Positions 11,402 through 21,637 of a stretch of DNA of 64,000 bases are shown in pieces. A model generated the notes under the pieces. The model did no database searches. It worked only from the letters and a program-made list of their open reading frames with translations, and was not told the origin of the DNA. Both the position numbers and the translations under genes were made by a program. The DNA comes from Seiridium cupressi (Eukaryota > Ascomycota > Sordariomycetes > Amphisphaeriales > Sporocadaceae). Location of the stretch: the NCBI GenBank assembly GCA_036674765.1, contig JARVKI010000012.1:62001-126000 (forward strand), in the 5' to 3' direction. Position 1 is the stretch's first letter. Every line of letters begins with the position of its first letter.

Positions 11402-13415
11402 ATGGTTTTCTCGCCGCCGGCCTGGGTCCCAAAGCTCCCATTCGGTAGGAATGCTGCTCTTCTTGTTTTGCTGTCAGCTTATGTGTTTCATTCCACGATC
11501 ATAACACTAACATCCGTTCGCCCAAAGATCCTCCAGATTCGATCACCATCGGCGAGTTCTGGAGTAATGAGAAGTATGGTCGGCTTTCACTTGACAAGTC
11601 CCAAACGCCTTTCACCTGTGGTGTGTCAGGGAAATCCTACAGCAATGCCCAGATGAAGGAACGGTCTGAGCTCCTCGCCCGCGGCCTGGCGAAGCGCCTG
11701 GGTTGGCGAGCGAACGAGGAGACGCACTGGGACAAGGTTGTGGGCGTATTCTCATTTAATTCGGTAAGTCCGATCAATATCCCCATATGCAAATCTCCTG
11801 CGTAATGGCATACCAGCCGTATGATAAGGCGCTAAGTTTGAGTTGGGAAGATTGACTACATCATGTCCACGCTCGCGGTTCATCGACTCTCCGGCATCGC
11901 AACACCGGCAAACGCCATGTATTCGGCCTCGGAGCTAGAGTACCAGCTCAAAGCATCAGGTGCTAAGGTTCTGTTCACCTGTGTGCCATTGCTCGAGACG
12001 GCGTTGAAGGCGGCAAAGTCGGTGGGTATTTCGGAGGACAAGGTGTTTCTCATGGAAGGGGCCTGGGAACAGCCAAAGCAGAGGCTACCATACAAAACGC
12101 TCGACGATTTGATCGAAGAGGGCAGGTCACTACCTGAAATGGAGCCGTTGCATTGGTCAAAAGGGCAAGGTGCAAGGCAGGTTGCGTATTTGTGCTTCTC
12201 CAGTGGTACATCGGGTCTTCCTGTAAGTTGAACGTTTGGATTCTATGGTCACCGTGACTTACAACAGGACAGAAAGCCGTTATGATTTCACACCGCAATG
12301 TTATAGCAAACATGATGCAAGTTCGTTGGCATGAGTCTGTCGGGCGCGAGAAGCTAGGGGTAGAAACGCAGACCACGCTTGGTCTACTACCGATAAGTCA
12401 CATCTATGGCCTTGTCGTTGTAACGCTTTCTGCCATCTATCGCGGTGATGGGGTGATCATCCTCCCGCGGTTCGAACTACAGCGTCTATTGGAAACTATC
12501 CAGCGCTTCAAGATCAACTTCCTATACCTCGTGCCGCCGATCATCATTCAGCTCCTCCGCAATCCAGAGCTTTGCGCCAAGTACGACCTCTCATCTGCGC
12601 GCTTCATATACACGGGCGCCGCCCCGCTGGGCGCCGAGACGCACCAGGACGTCATCAAGGCCTTTCCCAATCTCAATATTGGACAGGGCTACGGCATGAC
12701 CGAGACAAGCACTGTGACGATCAGTACGAGCGAGCACGATGTCGTTATCGGGACTTCTGGGTCTCTTGTGCCTGGTACTCAGGCCAAGATCCTAGATGAG
12801 GAGGGTAAGGAGGTCACCGAGTATGGGAAACGCGGTGAACTCTATGTTCAGAGCCCTAGTGTGACTCTAGGATATCTCAATAACGAACGAGCGACTGCGG
12901 AAGCATTCGTGCACGATGATAATGGAAGGTGGTTACGGACAGGCGATGTAGCGGTGGTTACAACGAACGAACAAGGAGTCGAGCACCTGTCAATTGTGGA
13001 CCGGATAAAGGAATTGATCAAGACTAAGGTATGGATATTGAAAATCCAGTGTTTGAATAAATGATGTTAATACTATTGACAGGGCCACCAAGTAGCACCG
13101 GCCGAGCTCGAGGCTCACCTTCTATCCCATCCCGCAGTCAACGACTGTACGGTGATTCCGGTACCGGACGAAGATGCCGGTGAAGTGCCAAAAGCATTCG
13201 TTGTCAAAGCAGCTGCCTACAAAGACAAGTCGGACGAGGAAACAGCGAGAGAAATCAGCAAACACGTTCAGGATCATAAATCAAGGTACAAGTGGCTGAA
13301 AGGAGGAGTCGAGTTCATTGATGTTGTTCCTAAGAGCCCAAGTGGAAAGATTCTGAGGCGTTTGCTGAAGGATAAAGATAAGGAGGCTAGAAGGAAGGCC
13401 GGCGCCAAGCTGTAA
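11402..13415 (+). CDS. AMP-dependent acyl/aryl-CoA ligase with peroxisomal PTS1 (4CL-like)
   Basis: ANL-superfamily ligase that activates a carboxylic acid through an acyl-AMP and forms the CoA thioester. Five exons: 11402-11444, 11528-11763, 11851-12222, 12273-13028 and 13083-13415, giving 579 residues. Intron 1 splits an Asp codon and the others are phase 0. Exon 1 gives MVFSPPAWVPKLPF. The AMP-binding P-loop motif FSSGTSGLPKAVM is rebuilt across the exon 3/4 junction, followed by SHRNVIANMM. Then come YGMTETSTV, GELYVQSPSVTLGYL, WLRTGDVAVV, the hinge KELIKTKGHQVAPAELE and the catalytic-lysine motif PKSPSGKILRRLL. This is the order of 4-coumarate:CoA-ligase-like enzymes. The C-terminus is Ala-Lys-Leu, a PTS1 variant, so a peroxisomal enzyme is likely. 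The specificity (medium-chain fatty, phenylpropanoid or polyketide-type acid) cannot be told from the sequence. The downstream neighbour is convergent. Confidence 0.93.
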
Positions 13416-13729
13416 GGTCGATAAGTATGTAGCGGATGCACGCCATCTAATCACATGTAACTGCCGTACTAATGTGATCACCTTGTTGTGTGTACCAAAA
13501 AAAGGCGTATACTCGAGCATATTCAAGCTGCACGGCACGCTATGAGTCGAAATAGCACCGCGATGTACCCACACGCATAGTAGACGACCACTAGGAGAAC
13601 AACCGCGAATGTGTCAAATTATGTTCATTCATGTTGCATGAAGTGACCTGGATCCATTCCTGGGTTTTCATGGATATGCTATTTCCCCAACGCCAAACAT
13701 GATATTGTCATTCCAGTGACTTTCAACCA
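13416..13729. other. Convergent 3' regions
   Basis: Spacer of about 310 bases between the stop codons of the CoA-ligase gene (+) and the small acidic-protein gene (-). It should contain both 3' untranslated regions. No separate gene is seen. Confidence 0.6.
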
Positions 13730-14186
13730 TTAGGCCTTGCCCTTGCGCTTGAGATACTCCTCTTCCTCTTGCTGGAGCTCGGCATCGATCTTGGCTCCCT
13801 TTGACGGCTCGTTACCGTGCAGCTTGGCCTGGGGATAAGTTAGTGTCAACCAATTAAAGCATAAATGCCTTCGACTGCAGGTGAAACACGTACAGGTAGG
13901 GTGGGGTCCTGCTTCAGTGCCTTGGTCTGGGGGCTGTCCTCGTCCTTCTTGCTCTCCTCCGCTGCGAGGCGGTTGGCGATGGATCGCTCATCCTCTGTGG
14001 CGTGTCAATATACGGTCAAGAAATAGAGGGCAGCCGTGGGGGAAACATACTGGAGTCATTGGCCTGGTGAGAGTTCTCCTTGCCCTCCTCGAAGCGGGTG
14101 GCATTGTTGAGCTCGGACTGAGGGGCGTTGCGCTGGTCGCCAGCCTCGTAGACGCCAGAAGTGCCAACAGAAGATTGTCCAGACAT
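13730..14186 (-). CDS. Small conserved hydrophilic protein, function unknown
   Basis: Three exons on the minus strand: 14186-14051, 13994-13894 and 13828-13730. All junctions have GT/AG borders and keep frame, giving 111 residues. The protein starts MSGQSSVGTSGVYEAGDQ, continues with KDERSIANRLAAEESKKDED and QTKALKQDPTLPAKLHGNEP, and ends SKGAKIDAELQQEEEEYLKR-KGKA. It is very rich in Glu, Lys, Asp, Ser and Gln. It has no signal peptide, membrane segment or cysteine, and is likely to be largely disordered with a C-terminal helix. I recognise the layout as that of a widespread small fungal protein without a known function. The clean exon structure and codon periodicity make it a real gene. It faces head-to-head to the uS14m gene with about 560 bases between the start codons, so the two may share a promoter region. 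Confidence 0.85.
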
Positions 14187-14743
14187 TTTGGTTGATGTAG
14201 TTTGTGTAGTTTGTGAGTGATTTTGTGTCAAGGTTGAGGTGATCAAGGGTATCAAGAGCTTGGTGAATGAAGATGAGAAGTGTAGAATATTGCGAATTGT
14301 AGCTGCTAGCTATGATTTTATTCTACAACATACCCCTCCAAGCTGCACAGGTGCTCATACGTCATTACCTACCTTATCGCGCTATCTGTCCAGATTCTCG
14401 CGTGTCCTTGGTGCCTGACGCCGTTCCTGAATCGCATTACCTCAGAATTGCTACGTCCTGCGGGCGAAAAATGTGTATAACGGAGGCTCGACGTCATAGA
14501 TGACAGAGGGGTGCGGCGCTTTAGCACATCAGTGGGGTACGCTAGGAGCTTGCCTAGCGGGGACAATTCTCAAGCACGCGAGCCTCATCATACCCCTGGC
14601 CGGCCAGCTGCCATTAGTCCTCTGACGGCCCGTCTGCTCTACCCCTACAAGCGTGTCGCGAAGGACGGTCCAAAATTTCGAGCTTCGAGAAGCAGAGCAG
14701 ACGACAGCAAGCAATCGGGTCGCCAGCTCCACTAACCGCCACC
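14187..14743. promoter_or_regulatory. Divergent promoter region
   Basis: The start codons of the small hydrophilic protein (-, at 14186) and mitochondrial uS14 (+, at 14744) diverge from this 557-base spacer, which must hold both promoters. Short open frames inside it (for example 14511-14735) have no family resemblance. No specific factor site was identified. Confidence 0.6.
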
Positions 14744-15209
14744 ATGTCGATGTTCAGGGCCAAGAAGCTCGATATAGGGTCTTTCCTCAATATCAAGGTC
14801 ATCCGCGACCACACCAAGAGAAAGGTCTTTGCGGCGCACGAGCCAGAAAGGTGTGCTTCCAACCACGTTGTCCCGAACCGCTGCGAGTAGGAGAACTGGT
14901 GCTAACTGCGCGCCGAATAGACAAGCACTCCGATACATCATCCAAAACACGACACTTCCTGCGAGGGCGAGGGCTGAAGCCCAGCTTCAATTGACGCAGA
15001 TGCACTGCTACACCCGACCAACCCAGATCCGCGGCAGATGTTTGCTAGGAGGAAAGGGGCGAGGTATTTTTAGGGACTTTAGGATGTCGAGAGTATGCTA
15101 AATCAGAACAAGTACCTGTTGGGTCTTCTGCTAATCGAGATTTCAGTACAACTTCAGAATGCAAGCTTTGGAGGGTAACCTTCCTGGTGTGAGGAAGGCT
15201 AGCTGGTAA
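14744..15209 (+). CDS. MRP2: Mitochondrial small-subunit ribosomal protein uS14m
   Basis: Mitoribosomal protein uS14 (yeast Mrp2). Three exons: 14744-14850, 14921-15092 and 15147-15209. Intron 1 splits an Arg codon and intron 2 is phase 0, giving 113 residues, about the yeast length. The ATG sits in a good context (ACCATG). The protein begins MSMFRAKKLDIGSFLNIKVI and continues RDHTKRKVF, then RQALRYIIQNTTLPARARAE. The family core is MHCYTRPTQIRGRCLLGGKG followed by RGIFRDFRMSR, and the end is YNFRMQALEGNLPGVRKASW. The TRPTQI-RGRC and GRG motifs are typical of uS14. The protein contacts small-subunit rRNA in the mitochondrial matrix. The reading frames seen in single ORFs here are broken by the two introns, which is why the gene is easily missed. 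Confidence 0.94.
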
Positions 15210-15898
15210 ACGCTTGTGAAGTGGTTGCATATATGGCAGACAAGGAGCATTGCGAAATGATAGATCTGAAGATCTTGGGCATGTAAAATACATATGTACA
15301 ACAACATCCATGTACAATTATGCTCGAGGTGCCTTTATCTGGTGTGCCGTGAAGTACGTCTCAGAGTTTTGATAAAGAATTACATTAAATCAGCTCTCAG
15401 CATCAAAAACAACCCACTGAGGACCATTCGATAGGTTGAGCTCTATGGTTTTTGCTTTGGGTAGGGGTTGCGAAGCACATGCAACCGGGTGAATTGTTGT
15501 CTCCTACAATCTATTGACATGCAAGTTTCCGGTTAACCCCGTTTGTATGCAACAAGCAAGTGAAGATACTGAAGTATAATATCTACCTAGGTACTTTTCC
15601 ACCCATACGTGTTTCTGCCTTGGGTTAGTGATCTCGCACACGCCAAAGCCTGGCAACTGTTCGGGAAACTTACGGATCGTTCTTTCCTGTTGTAAAGCCA
15701 GGCCGAATCAGTTGATGAGACTTCATTTTGAACTTTGTTCATTCCAATCTCCCACTCTTGGGTTCCTAACCTCATCAACCATACCACAGCATATTGAGTT
15801 TGCAACAAATAGATCTGCCATCTCACCAATCACCAATCATTAGCATCTCTCCCATCACCAAGCGGTAATATTTGACGCTAGATACGCCGGCCATCAAG
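15210..15898. other. Spacer between uS14m and the Arb2-domain gene
   Basis: Contains the 3' end of the uS14m gene and the promoter of the next plus-strand gene. The stretch just before 15899 is rich in C, A and T (CATCTCTCCCATCACCAAG), a common look for fungal leaders. No coding frame here resembles a protein family. Confidence 0.5.
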
Positions 15899-17535
15899 AT
15901 GTTCTATCGACCTTGGGAAGGTCTCCCTGCAGATCCCAGCTTTTCTTCAGATCTGAAAGAACTTGGGCAAGTCATGTCCATGGTCTATCCTCTTATTTCC
16001 ACATCTCTAACTCAGCATAGCTACCATGTCCATGAGTCTGATGAGATTCGCTCCATCGAAAACCCGAACAACTATTTCAAGTTCTTCATCAGCAAGAACC
16101 AGCGCCACAATGAACGCCAGCGCTTTGCCATGAACGGTATGTGATGATTTGCAATCTCTCCCGATCTCATGCAACTCAAAATATACATTGTAATAGTCTA
16201 AATACTGACCAATGCACAGAGGCCATTGAGAAGGAAGTCTATGCCCGCCTCGAGTCATTTGGTCTCAAGAAGACCCTTCTCCCACTCGGCACCACTTTCA
16301 TCGACGAACCCAACGTTCCCATCTTCGTCTCTTCTACCATCAAGGCCAGGTCGCGCGTTGTCATCATCATTGGAGAGACCTACCAAGATCTTGGCATCAT
16401 TGCTCACCGCGTCCTTGGCGGTCCCGGCGGCGTAAACAAGGGCAGCATGGCCAGCGTCGTTGGCACCCTTCTGTGTCAACCCTCATCTCCCACGGATCAT
16501 TCTCAGCCCGGCTTCATCCTCGCCAACACGGGCCAGTATATCTGGCACCCTTCCCTCAAGCGCTGTACGACCATCGTTGGCTCCGAAGGCACGCCCATGC
16601 CATCTGCCGTGCATGCGGGCATAAAGTGGTATGGCAAGGTGGGCAAGGATCGGGTCAAGGGTAGCGAGAATACGAAGGAGCATATCAAGACGATATTTGA
16701 GAGCGTTGTGCCGGCTTACGTGAATGGAGATGCATCCATCGACATCATTGCTGTTGGTGACGGTGCGGATGCGCTCGTGCAGTACTTGGACTGGAGCGAA
16801 ACGTGGAAGAAACTGACGGGAAGAATTAACTGTCTTGCCATTATTGGTGGGTATCATGACGTTGAGGAGTTAAAGTGTGACGCTTTCCGCCAGTTCTTGC
16901 GCGAGGTGGGTTCCCCTTCTCTTCTATGCGATGCAATCCTTCTATGGGCTGTGCTCTGATCACATCCCTCTGAAACATATTCACGGCATGGCGTTACCGA
17001 TACTGACTCTCTCTCCCAGAAAGCCCGCGCCTACGCGACCTGCAGCGAGCCGCTTGGCTTACCCATCTCGGGACCGGACGGCAACCCGAACACAATGACT
17101 TTCACGCGCCTCGGTTGTCCCCTGTACAGCGGCGGCGAGCCGCACTTCGTCGAGACACTTCTCATCCACGCACTTCCGCACCTTGCGGACTGGCTCCGCG
17201 AGGTCACCGAGGCGGGTAAGAACAATTACCGCAATCCAAATATGATCGTCATGTACAAGGACCCCGAGGATGTAACACGACAGTTCGAGCCCGACTGGAG
17301 CAAGTGGCAGAATGCACCGCTCCATGACCAACCGCCGACGGATTTTGGAAGTGTCGACCCGAAAGCGGACATCAGTGGTGAAGGCAAGGAGACCGACGAT
17401 GATGACAAGGAGAAGCAGGCCAAGCTTGACAAGGCTGTCCTCGACGACGTCGATGAGGATGAGCGAGATCAGGAGATCAAGGATCTAGAGAAGATGCTGA
17501 TGCTGATGGACAAGGTCGAGGACGAGACATTCTAG
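15899..17535 (+). CDS. Arb2-domain-containing protein
   Basis: Three exons: 15899-16136, 16220-16905 and 17020-17535. Intron 1 splits a Glu codon and intron 2 is phase 0, giving 479 residues. The layout matches fungal proteins with the Arb2 domain: MFYRPWEGLPADPSFSSDLK, then SDEIRSIENPNNYFKFFISK, a central alpha/beta part (VPIFVSSTIKARSRVVIIIG, ETYQDLGIIAHRVLGGPGGV, KGSMASVVGTLL), IDIIAVGDGADALVQYLD, and the late CPLYSGGEPHFVETLLIHAL. The last 70 or so residues form an acidic, coiled-coil-like tail (ETDDDDKEKQAKLDKAVLDD). The domain is named after S. pombe Arb2, part of an Argonaute-chaperone complex, and a related fold is found at the C-terminus of class II histone deacetylases. This protein is a stand-alone member, so a silencing role is only a guess. 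There is no signal peptide or membrane segment. Confidence 0.85.
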
Positions 17536-17764
17536 CCTGGAGGTTTCCAAGCTCACATTGACATTGCCCGGCACCATACTCGTTCAACTTTCACCCGATC
17601 ATGAGAATGAAATTGAGACATGCTGAATTGTTCTCGTCCATAATTGAAGAACATAGTGTCTCGTATCATATTATATACATCAGTGACTGTGATAATATTT
17701 TTGATGTTTGCGAATCGCTACAGAAGCCAGGAGTGTGAAACCCCGCCAAGACCCAGCACATTCT

Positions 17765-19474
17765 TTAAGCACGGAACAGACTTCCAATACCTGACTTAGG
17801 CGCATCCAGTTCATCCAGCAGATCCTGTGACCGTTTGACCCTCTCCTGAACCACATGTTCCTCCGCTGCCCAGCGACCATTATCGTCTGCCTTGGCCTGA
17901 CCATCTCCCCACAATCCGAACCACCTGCTCGATGGCACCGAGATGGCACTTTCTTTCCGTTCCTTTTCTTCTTTTGCCAGCTTGGAGGCCATCTTCATCC
18001 AGTTATCCAAGCCCGCACTCAAGCACTCCTTACAAGTCTTGGTCGCATCATCGTCCAGGCTGGCATCCGATGTGAGCTTACGCAATTGCTCCTCGGCAAT
18101 ATCCACAGCCTCCCGAGTCCAGGCTAGTCCCTCTTCACGTCCCGCCGCCCCTGAGCGGCTGGCATACATGATCTCACCGATATAGACGTTGAGTCCGGCT
18201 TCTTCGCATAAGCCCTTGGCGTCACGAATTGGAGGCGAGTTTCCATCGGGTGGCGGTGGAGGATAGGCAGGCGGTGCGACGAATCGCTTCACCACGCCGA
18301 TAATGTTCTCCGCTGACCATGGTGTTTTGGTACCCACTGGTATTTCGGGCTGTGTTGATATTCTAGAAGCCGTCGCAGGAAGAGAACGGCGTGCGCGAAG
18401 GATGGATATCAACATGGGCAATGAGGCCGAGAGTTCCCCATTCCTGGCCTTGTGCGCTGCAAAGGCGGTCAGTGATGTGAGTAGGTTAGTGGAAGGGCTG
18501 CTGTCGGCGCCCTCTCGGAGAACGTATTTTGTTGTGTCGTACGGTAGTGCCGACTGTGGTGTGTTCTCGGTCGCTAACTGCAGCGCCCACTCGTACATCC
18601 TCTCCGCTGCTTCTGGTACCCCCTTGAAGTCTAGCCAAGATGCATATTCCAGCGCTGTGTCCATCTTCTGCTTGTTGGTAAAACCCCTCGTCGTGAGGAT
18701 CCTCATATAGTAGGTCTCCGGGGGTTCATAGAACGGCTCGCAATCCTTCTCGTGTGGTGCACTCGGCGATCCAGGGGGGATGGGTTTCGGGCTTGGATTC
18801 GATGGGCCAAAGACCTGGTCTGCTGGGAATACAACTCCACGCTTCGTGTCCAAGACATGGTTATCGAGCTGCTCGGCTGCCTTGGCGCAATTCATCAGGA
18901 CCTCATAGTAGCCTCTCCTCCATGGCTCACTCTTGCCTGTGACGTCGTAGCCTGACTTTCCCACGTCCGCGATGTATATCCCTCCCTCTGTCAGGTCCCG
19001 CAGTCCCGCGCCATCGATGTTCGGGTCCTCCAGTCGCTCCAGTATGTTCCGCGCATAGTTGCCAATCTGTACCCAATTCGGTTCCGGGGTATCGTTCCGA
19101 TCAGGGCCCCATCGCAACAGCCGAAACCGCAGGCGCGTGACAAAGCTCCATTCGTGTGGACTAGGATACCTCCTCTCGAGCCATTCTTGCTGAACGCTAT
19201 AGTAGGCGATCAAAAGACATGCGCCGATGGCCCAGGTGTAGACGATGTATTTGAAACCCAGAACGACCTCGTATACAAGCCACCTCTTGCGCTCGGTTGT
19301 AAGATATCTGAATTGGTGATTTCTTGCCAGGGGCACGGATAGGAAGGGGAGCTGCGGACGGTTTTGCGAAGTGAGGTTCGTATGCCGGGTGAAGAATCTG
19401 GCTGCACCAGCCGACGTCGACGGTTTGGCAGTGCGCAAGAGGAATACGCGACGAAGAACAAGTCGGGACTGCAT
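17765..19474 (-). CDS. Predicted mitochondrial single-pass membrane protein
   Basis: Uninterrupted 569-codon frame on the minus strand. The N-terminus (MQSRLVLRRVFLLRTAKPST and on) is basic and lacks acidic residues for about 60 residues, a typical mitochondrial presequence. One membrane segment lies at about 73-93 (GFKYIVYTWAIGACLLIAYY), right after RYLTTERKRWLVYEV, followed by a long soluble region. That region has helical, TPR-like pieces (ALEYASWLDFKGVPEAAERM, AAERMYEWALQLA) and a Pro-rich loop (APPAYPPPPPDGNSPP). Homologues in filamentous fungi are, to my recollection, often labelled as an MFS maltose permease, but one membrane span rules out a major-facilitator transporter. A tethered inner-membrane protein of the matrix or intermembrane space is more likely. 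Its exact role is unknown. It converges with the Arb2-domain gene. Confidence 0.85.
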   Translation of the reverse strand: MQSRLVLRRVFLLRTAKPSTSAGAARFFTRHTNLTSQNRPQLPFLSVPLARNHQFRYLTTERKRWLVYEVVLGFKYIVYTWAIGACLLIAYYSVQQEWLERRYPSPHEWSFVTRLRFRLLRWGPDRNDTPEPNWVQIGNYARNILERLEDPNIDGAGLRDLTEGGIYIADVGKSGYDVTGKSEPWRRGYYEVLMNCAKAAEQLDNHVLDTKRGVVFPADQVFGPSNPSPKPIPPGSPSAPHEKDCEPFYEPPETYYMRILTTRGFTNKQKMDTALEYASWLDFKGVPEAAERMYEWALQLATENTPQSALPYDTTKYVLREGADSSPSTNLLTSLTAFAAHKARNGELSASLPMLISILRARRSLPATASRISTQPEIPVGTKTPWSAENIIGVVKRFVAPPAYPPPPPDGNSPPIRDAKGLCEEAGLNVYIGEIMYASRSGAAGREEGLAWTREAVDIAEEQLRKLTSDASLDDDATKTCKECLSAGLDNWMKMASKLAKEEKERKESAISVPSSRWFGLWGDGQAKADDNGRWAAEEHVVQERVKRSQDLLDELDAPKSGIGSLFRA

Positions 19475-20147
19475 CTTGACTGCTCTATGCGAGCTTTTCG
19501 GACCCAGGTGCTCAAGTTTCCCAGCTCTTTGAGGTGTAACTGCAATGTAGAGCTTAGCCTCTGGCTTGCTCAGGCCATCGTCCAGCGGTTGCTTCTGTGC
19601 AAGTCTGGTCGGAAGTCCTCAGTCCAGAAGAGGACTGGTGTCGGAAAGCCGAGGGAGGTTGCTTTTGGCTTATTGAGATCGTTCTTATGAACTGAGTGCT
19701 GAGAGATTGTCTTCAGATTGGACGTGCCGGCCGACCTGGAAGCTTTCTGCGCCAAGGCTCGTCTTGCTCCACCGGCTCCTCGCAGGGGTTTACAATAAAG
19801 TACCCGCAGCGGGCCGCATCCTCAGGTCGGTTCATTTCCACCTCCATTTATATACTCTACTCCTCAGTAGACGAAGGGGTCGGCAATCGATTCTCCCTTT
19901 TCCCTATCCCTGCATGTGTTCTCATGGGTCGTCTCAGCCAATACGAAATGCTGCAGAATGTTGATAGACTGGTTCAGGGCCGAAGGGGATTGCGCAGTTC
20001 TAGTCTGTGCAGACACTTTCAGGATGTTGAACAAGACAAACTAAATTCCATGTATTTGAATGTCCAGTGCTCGCTTCAATTCATATCAAGCGTTTTTAAG
20101 TTAGTCTGACATGGCCGCTCAGCAATAGTTTAAATGGCGATTGGGGT
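19475..20147. other. Upstream region of the mitochondrial membrane-protein gene
   Basis: Promoter and leader of the minus-strand gene starting at 19474, followed by sequence without a recognisable gene. Open frames at 19364-19690 and 19696-20109 (+) have no family resemblance and probably arise by chance. Confidence 0.45.
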
Positions 20148-20456
20148 CTAGGTTGGATACAAGACAACAATCATCACAATACGTGATACGACCATAGGTT
20201 CTAGGGAACTCGGCATCACGGTCCATTTTGTCTGAAACGAGTCACAAGTCTCAGACGGCGAGCCTGTACCAGTAATCTGAAAAGTATTGTCGCCACCTTC
20301 TCCGTTGACCCAGTCCAAACTGGAAATAGATTTCGAGTACAACACACGAGGAGCAACCACCTCATAAACAAGCCATTTGATATTTGCGGTGCCGTCATCC
20401 GCGCGCTCGAGGTCGAGAGTATTTGGGCAAATATCATTCAGGAGGCCAAAATCATA
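20148..20456 (-). pseudogene. Possible terminal exon or gene fragment, unknown
   Basis: On the minus strand a frame beginning right after an acceptor-like TTGATCAG at 20457 reads YDFGLLNDICPNTLDLERAD, then GTANIKWLVYEVVAPRVLYS and DNTFQITGTGSPSETCDSF before its stop. This looks more like real protein than the surrounding sequence. A GTACGT donor-like site lies at 20540, but no upstream exon in a compatible phase was found. I do not recognise a family. It is either the 3' end of a poorly resolved gene or a fragment of a lost one. Confidence 0.25.
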
Positions 20457-21637
20457 CTGATCAATAAGACGTACAATACTATAATATCGATATCATTGCA
20501 ACAGATGTTAAAAGTCAGACATGAAATCATGACCACGTACTTTTCACGGGACCATCAAGTGCATTCAGAGTACACCTCGCTTCAGCTGTCTTGACTAGTT
20601 TTTCTCACTCAGTTGAATTAGCCATAATCTGCTGCGACTCATAGGTACGATGGGTACGAGTCAGCCGTTATTCTTGGTGGACAATGTAGGCAAATGCTGA
20701 CATGAGGTGGGATAGGTCTTCGATACATGCATTGGTCCAAGTTCGAGCGTCTATTTGATAACATATAAGACGATGGTGCCTTACTCCCATACGGCTATTC
20801 CTTAACTACCTTACTGACAGACTAATTTAATATGGTGCAAAGCCCTTGAAACATGGCATGGTTCCGGACAAGACACTGGAGAGCACAGTTCATCGCACCA
20901 CGCAGTGGAAGCTTTAAATGAGCGTGGCTCTTAGAGAAAAACCAAGCCTACATTATTCATAATGACCTCAACGATGCTTACGGGAAAGCCTCGAAACGAG
21001 CTACCGCGGTCACTACTATCATCTACTGGCTCTAGCTTGCTCACCCAAACACTATGGGTCTATAGGACGATGATCACTGCTTTTCTTGTGGCAGAAGAGC
21101 TTGTCTTTTCTGGTCCCTAATCATCAATGACCACTGCGGCTCTTTTACGGAGATATACGTGAGCCATCCTGGGGCGATTGACCTTCGGCAGGCCAGCCGG
21201 GCGCTTGTGCTGCCGGCAAGTGTCTTCGTTTAACATGGTGCGGTTCGGACGCTATGGCACTACGTTGCACTGGTTGTACTGGAGTAAGTTTCAAATATTA
21301 CAGAACTCAGTCTGTCGAGTACTGGAACATATGTCTTTAGACGGATAACTTCTTTGTTGCAGGATATTGGGTGTTGGGGCGAACTCGCACAGGTAATGAA
21401 TATGATGGAGAATGATATATGAGCGGTAAACAACATCATCCATTGGTTATCGCAGGCGTACATGGTCAGCCTTAAAATATATGCAATTGGGACGCTCTTC
21501 TAAATTGGTGTACACTGGAAACCCTGCTCAAACCACTGTTTTGTTCTTATACGACCTATATATTCCTGCAGGCTACTCGCCTGCGATTGAAGGGCTCTCC
21601 ACATCTGATACTTGTCGTCAATCTGTCAGTATGATGT
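20457..21637. other. AT-rich stretch without a supportable gene
   Basis: Contains only short frames. An exon-like piece at 21260-21463 (-) could belong to the 3' end of the broken membrane-protein gene next to it, but its reading does not match that family's conserved C-terminus. Confidence 0.4.
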
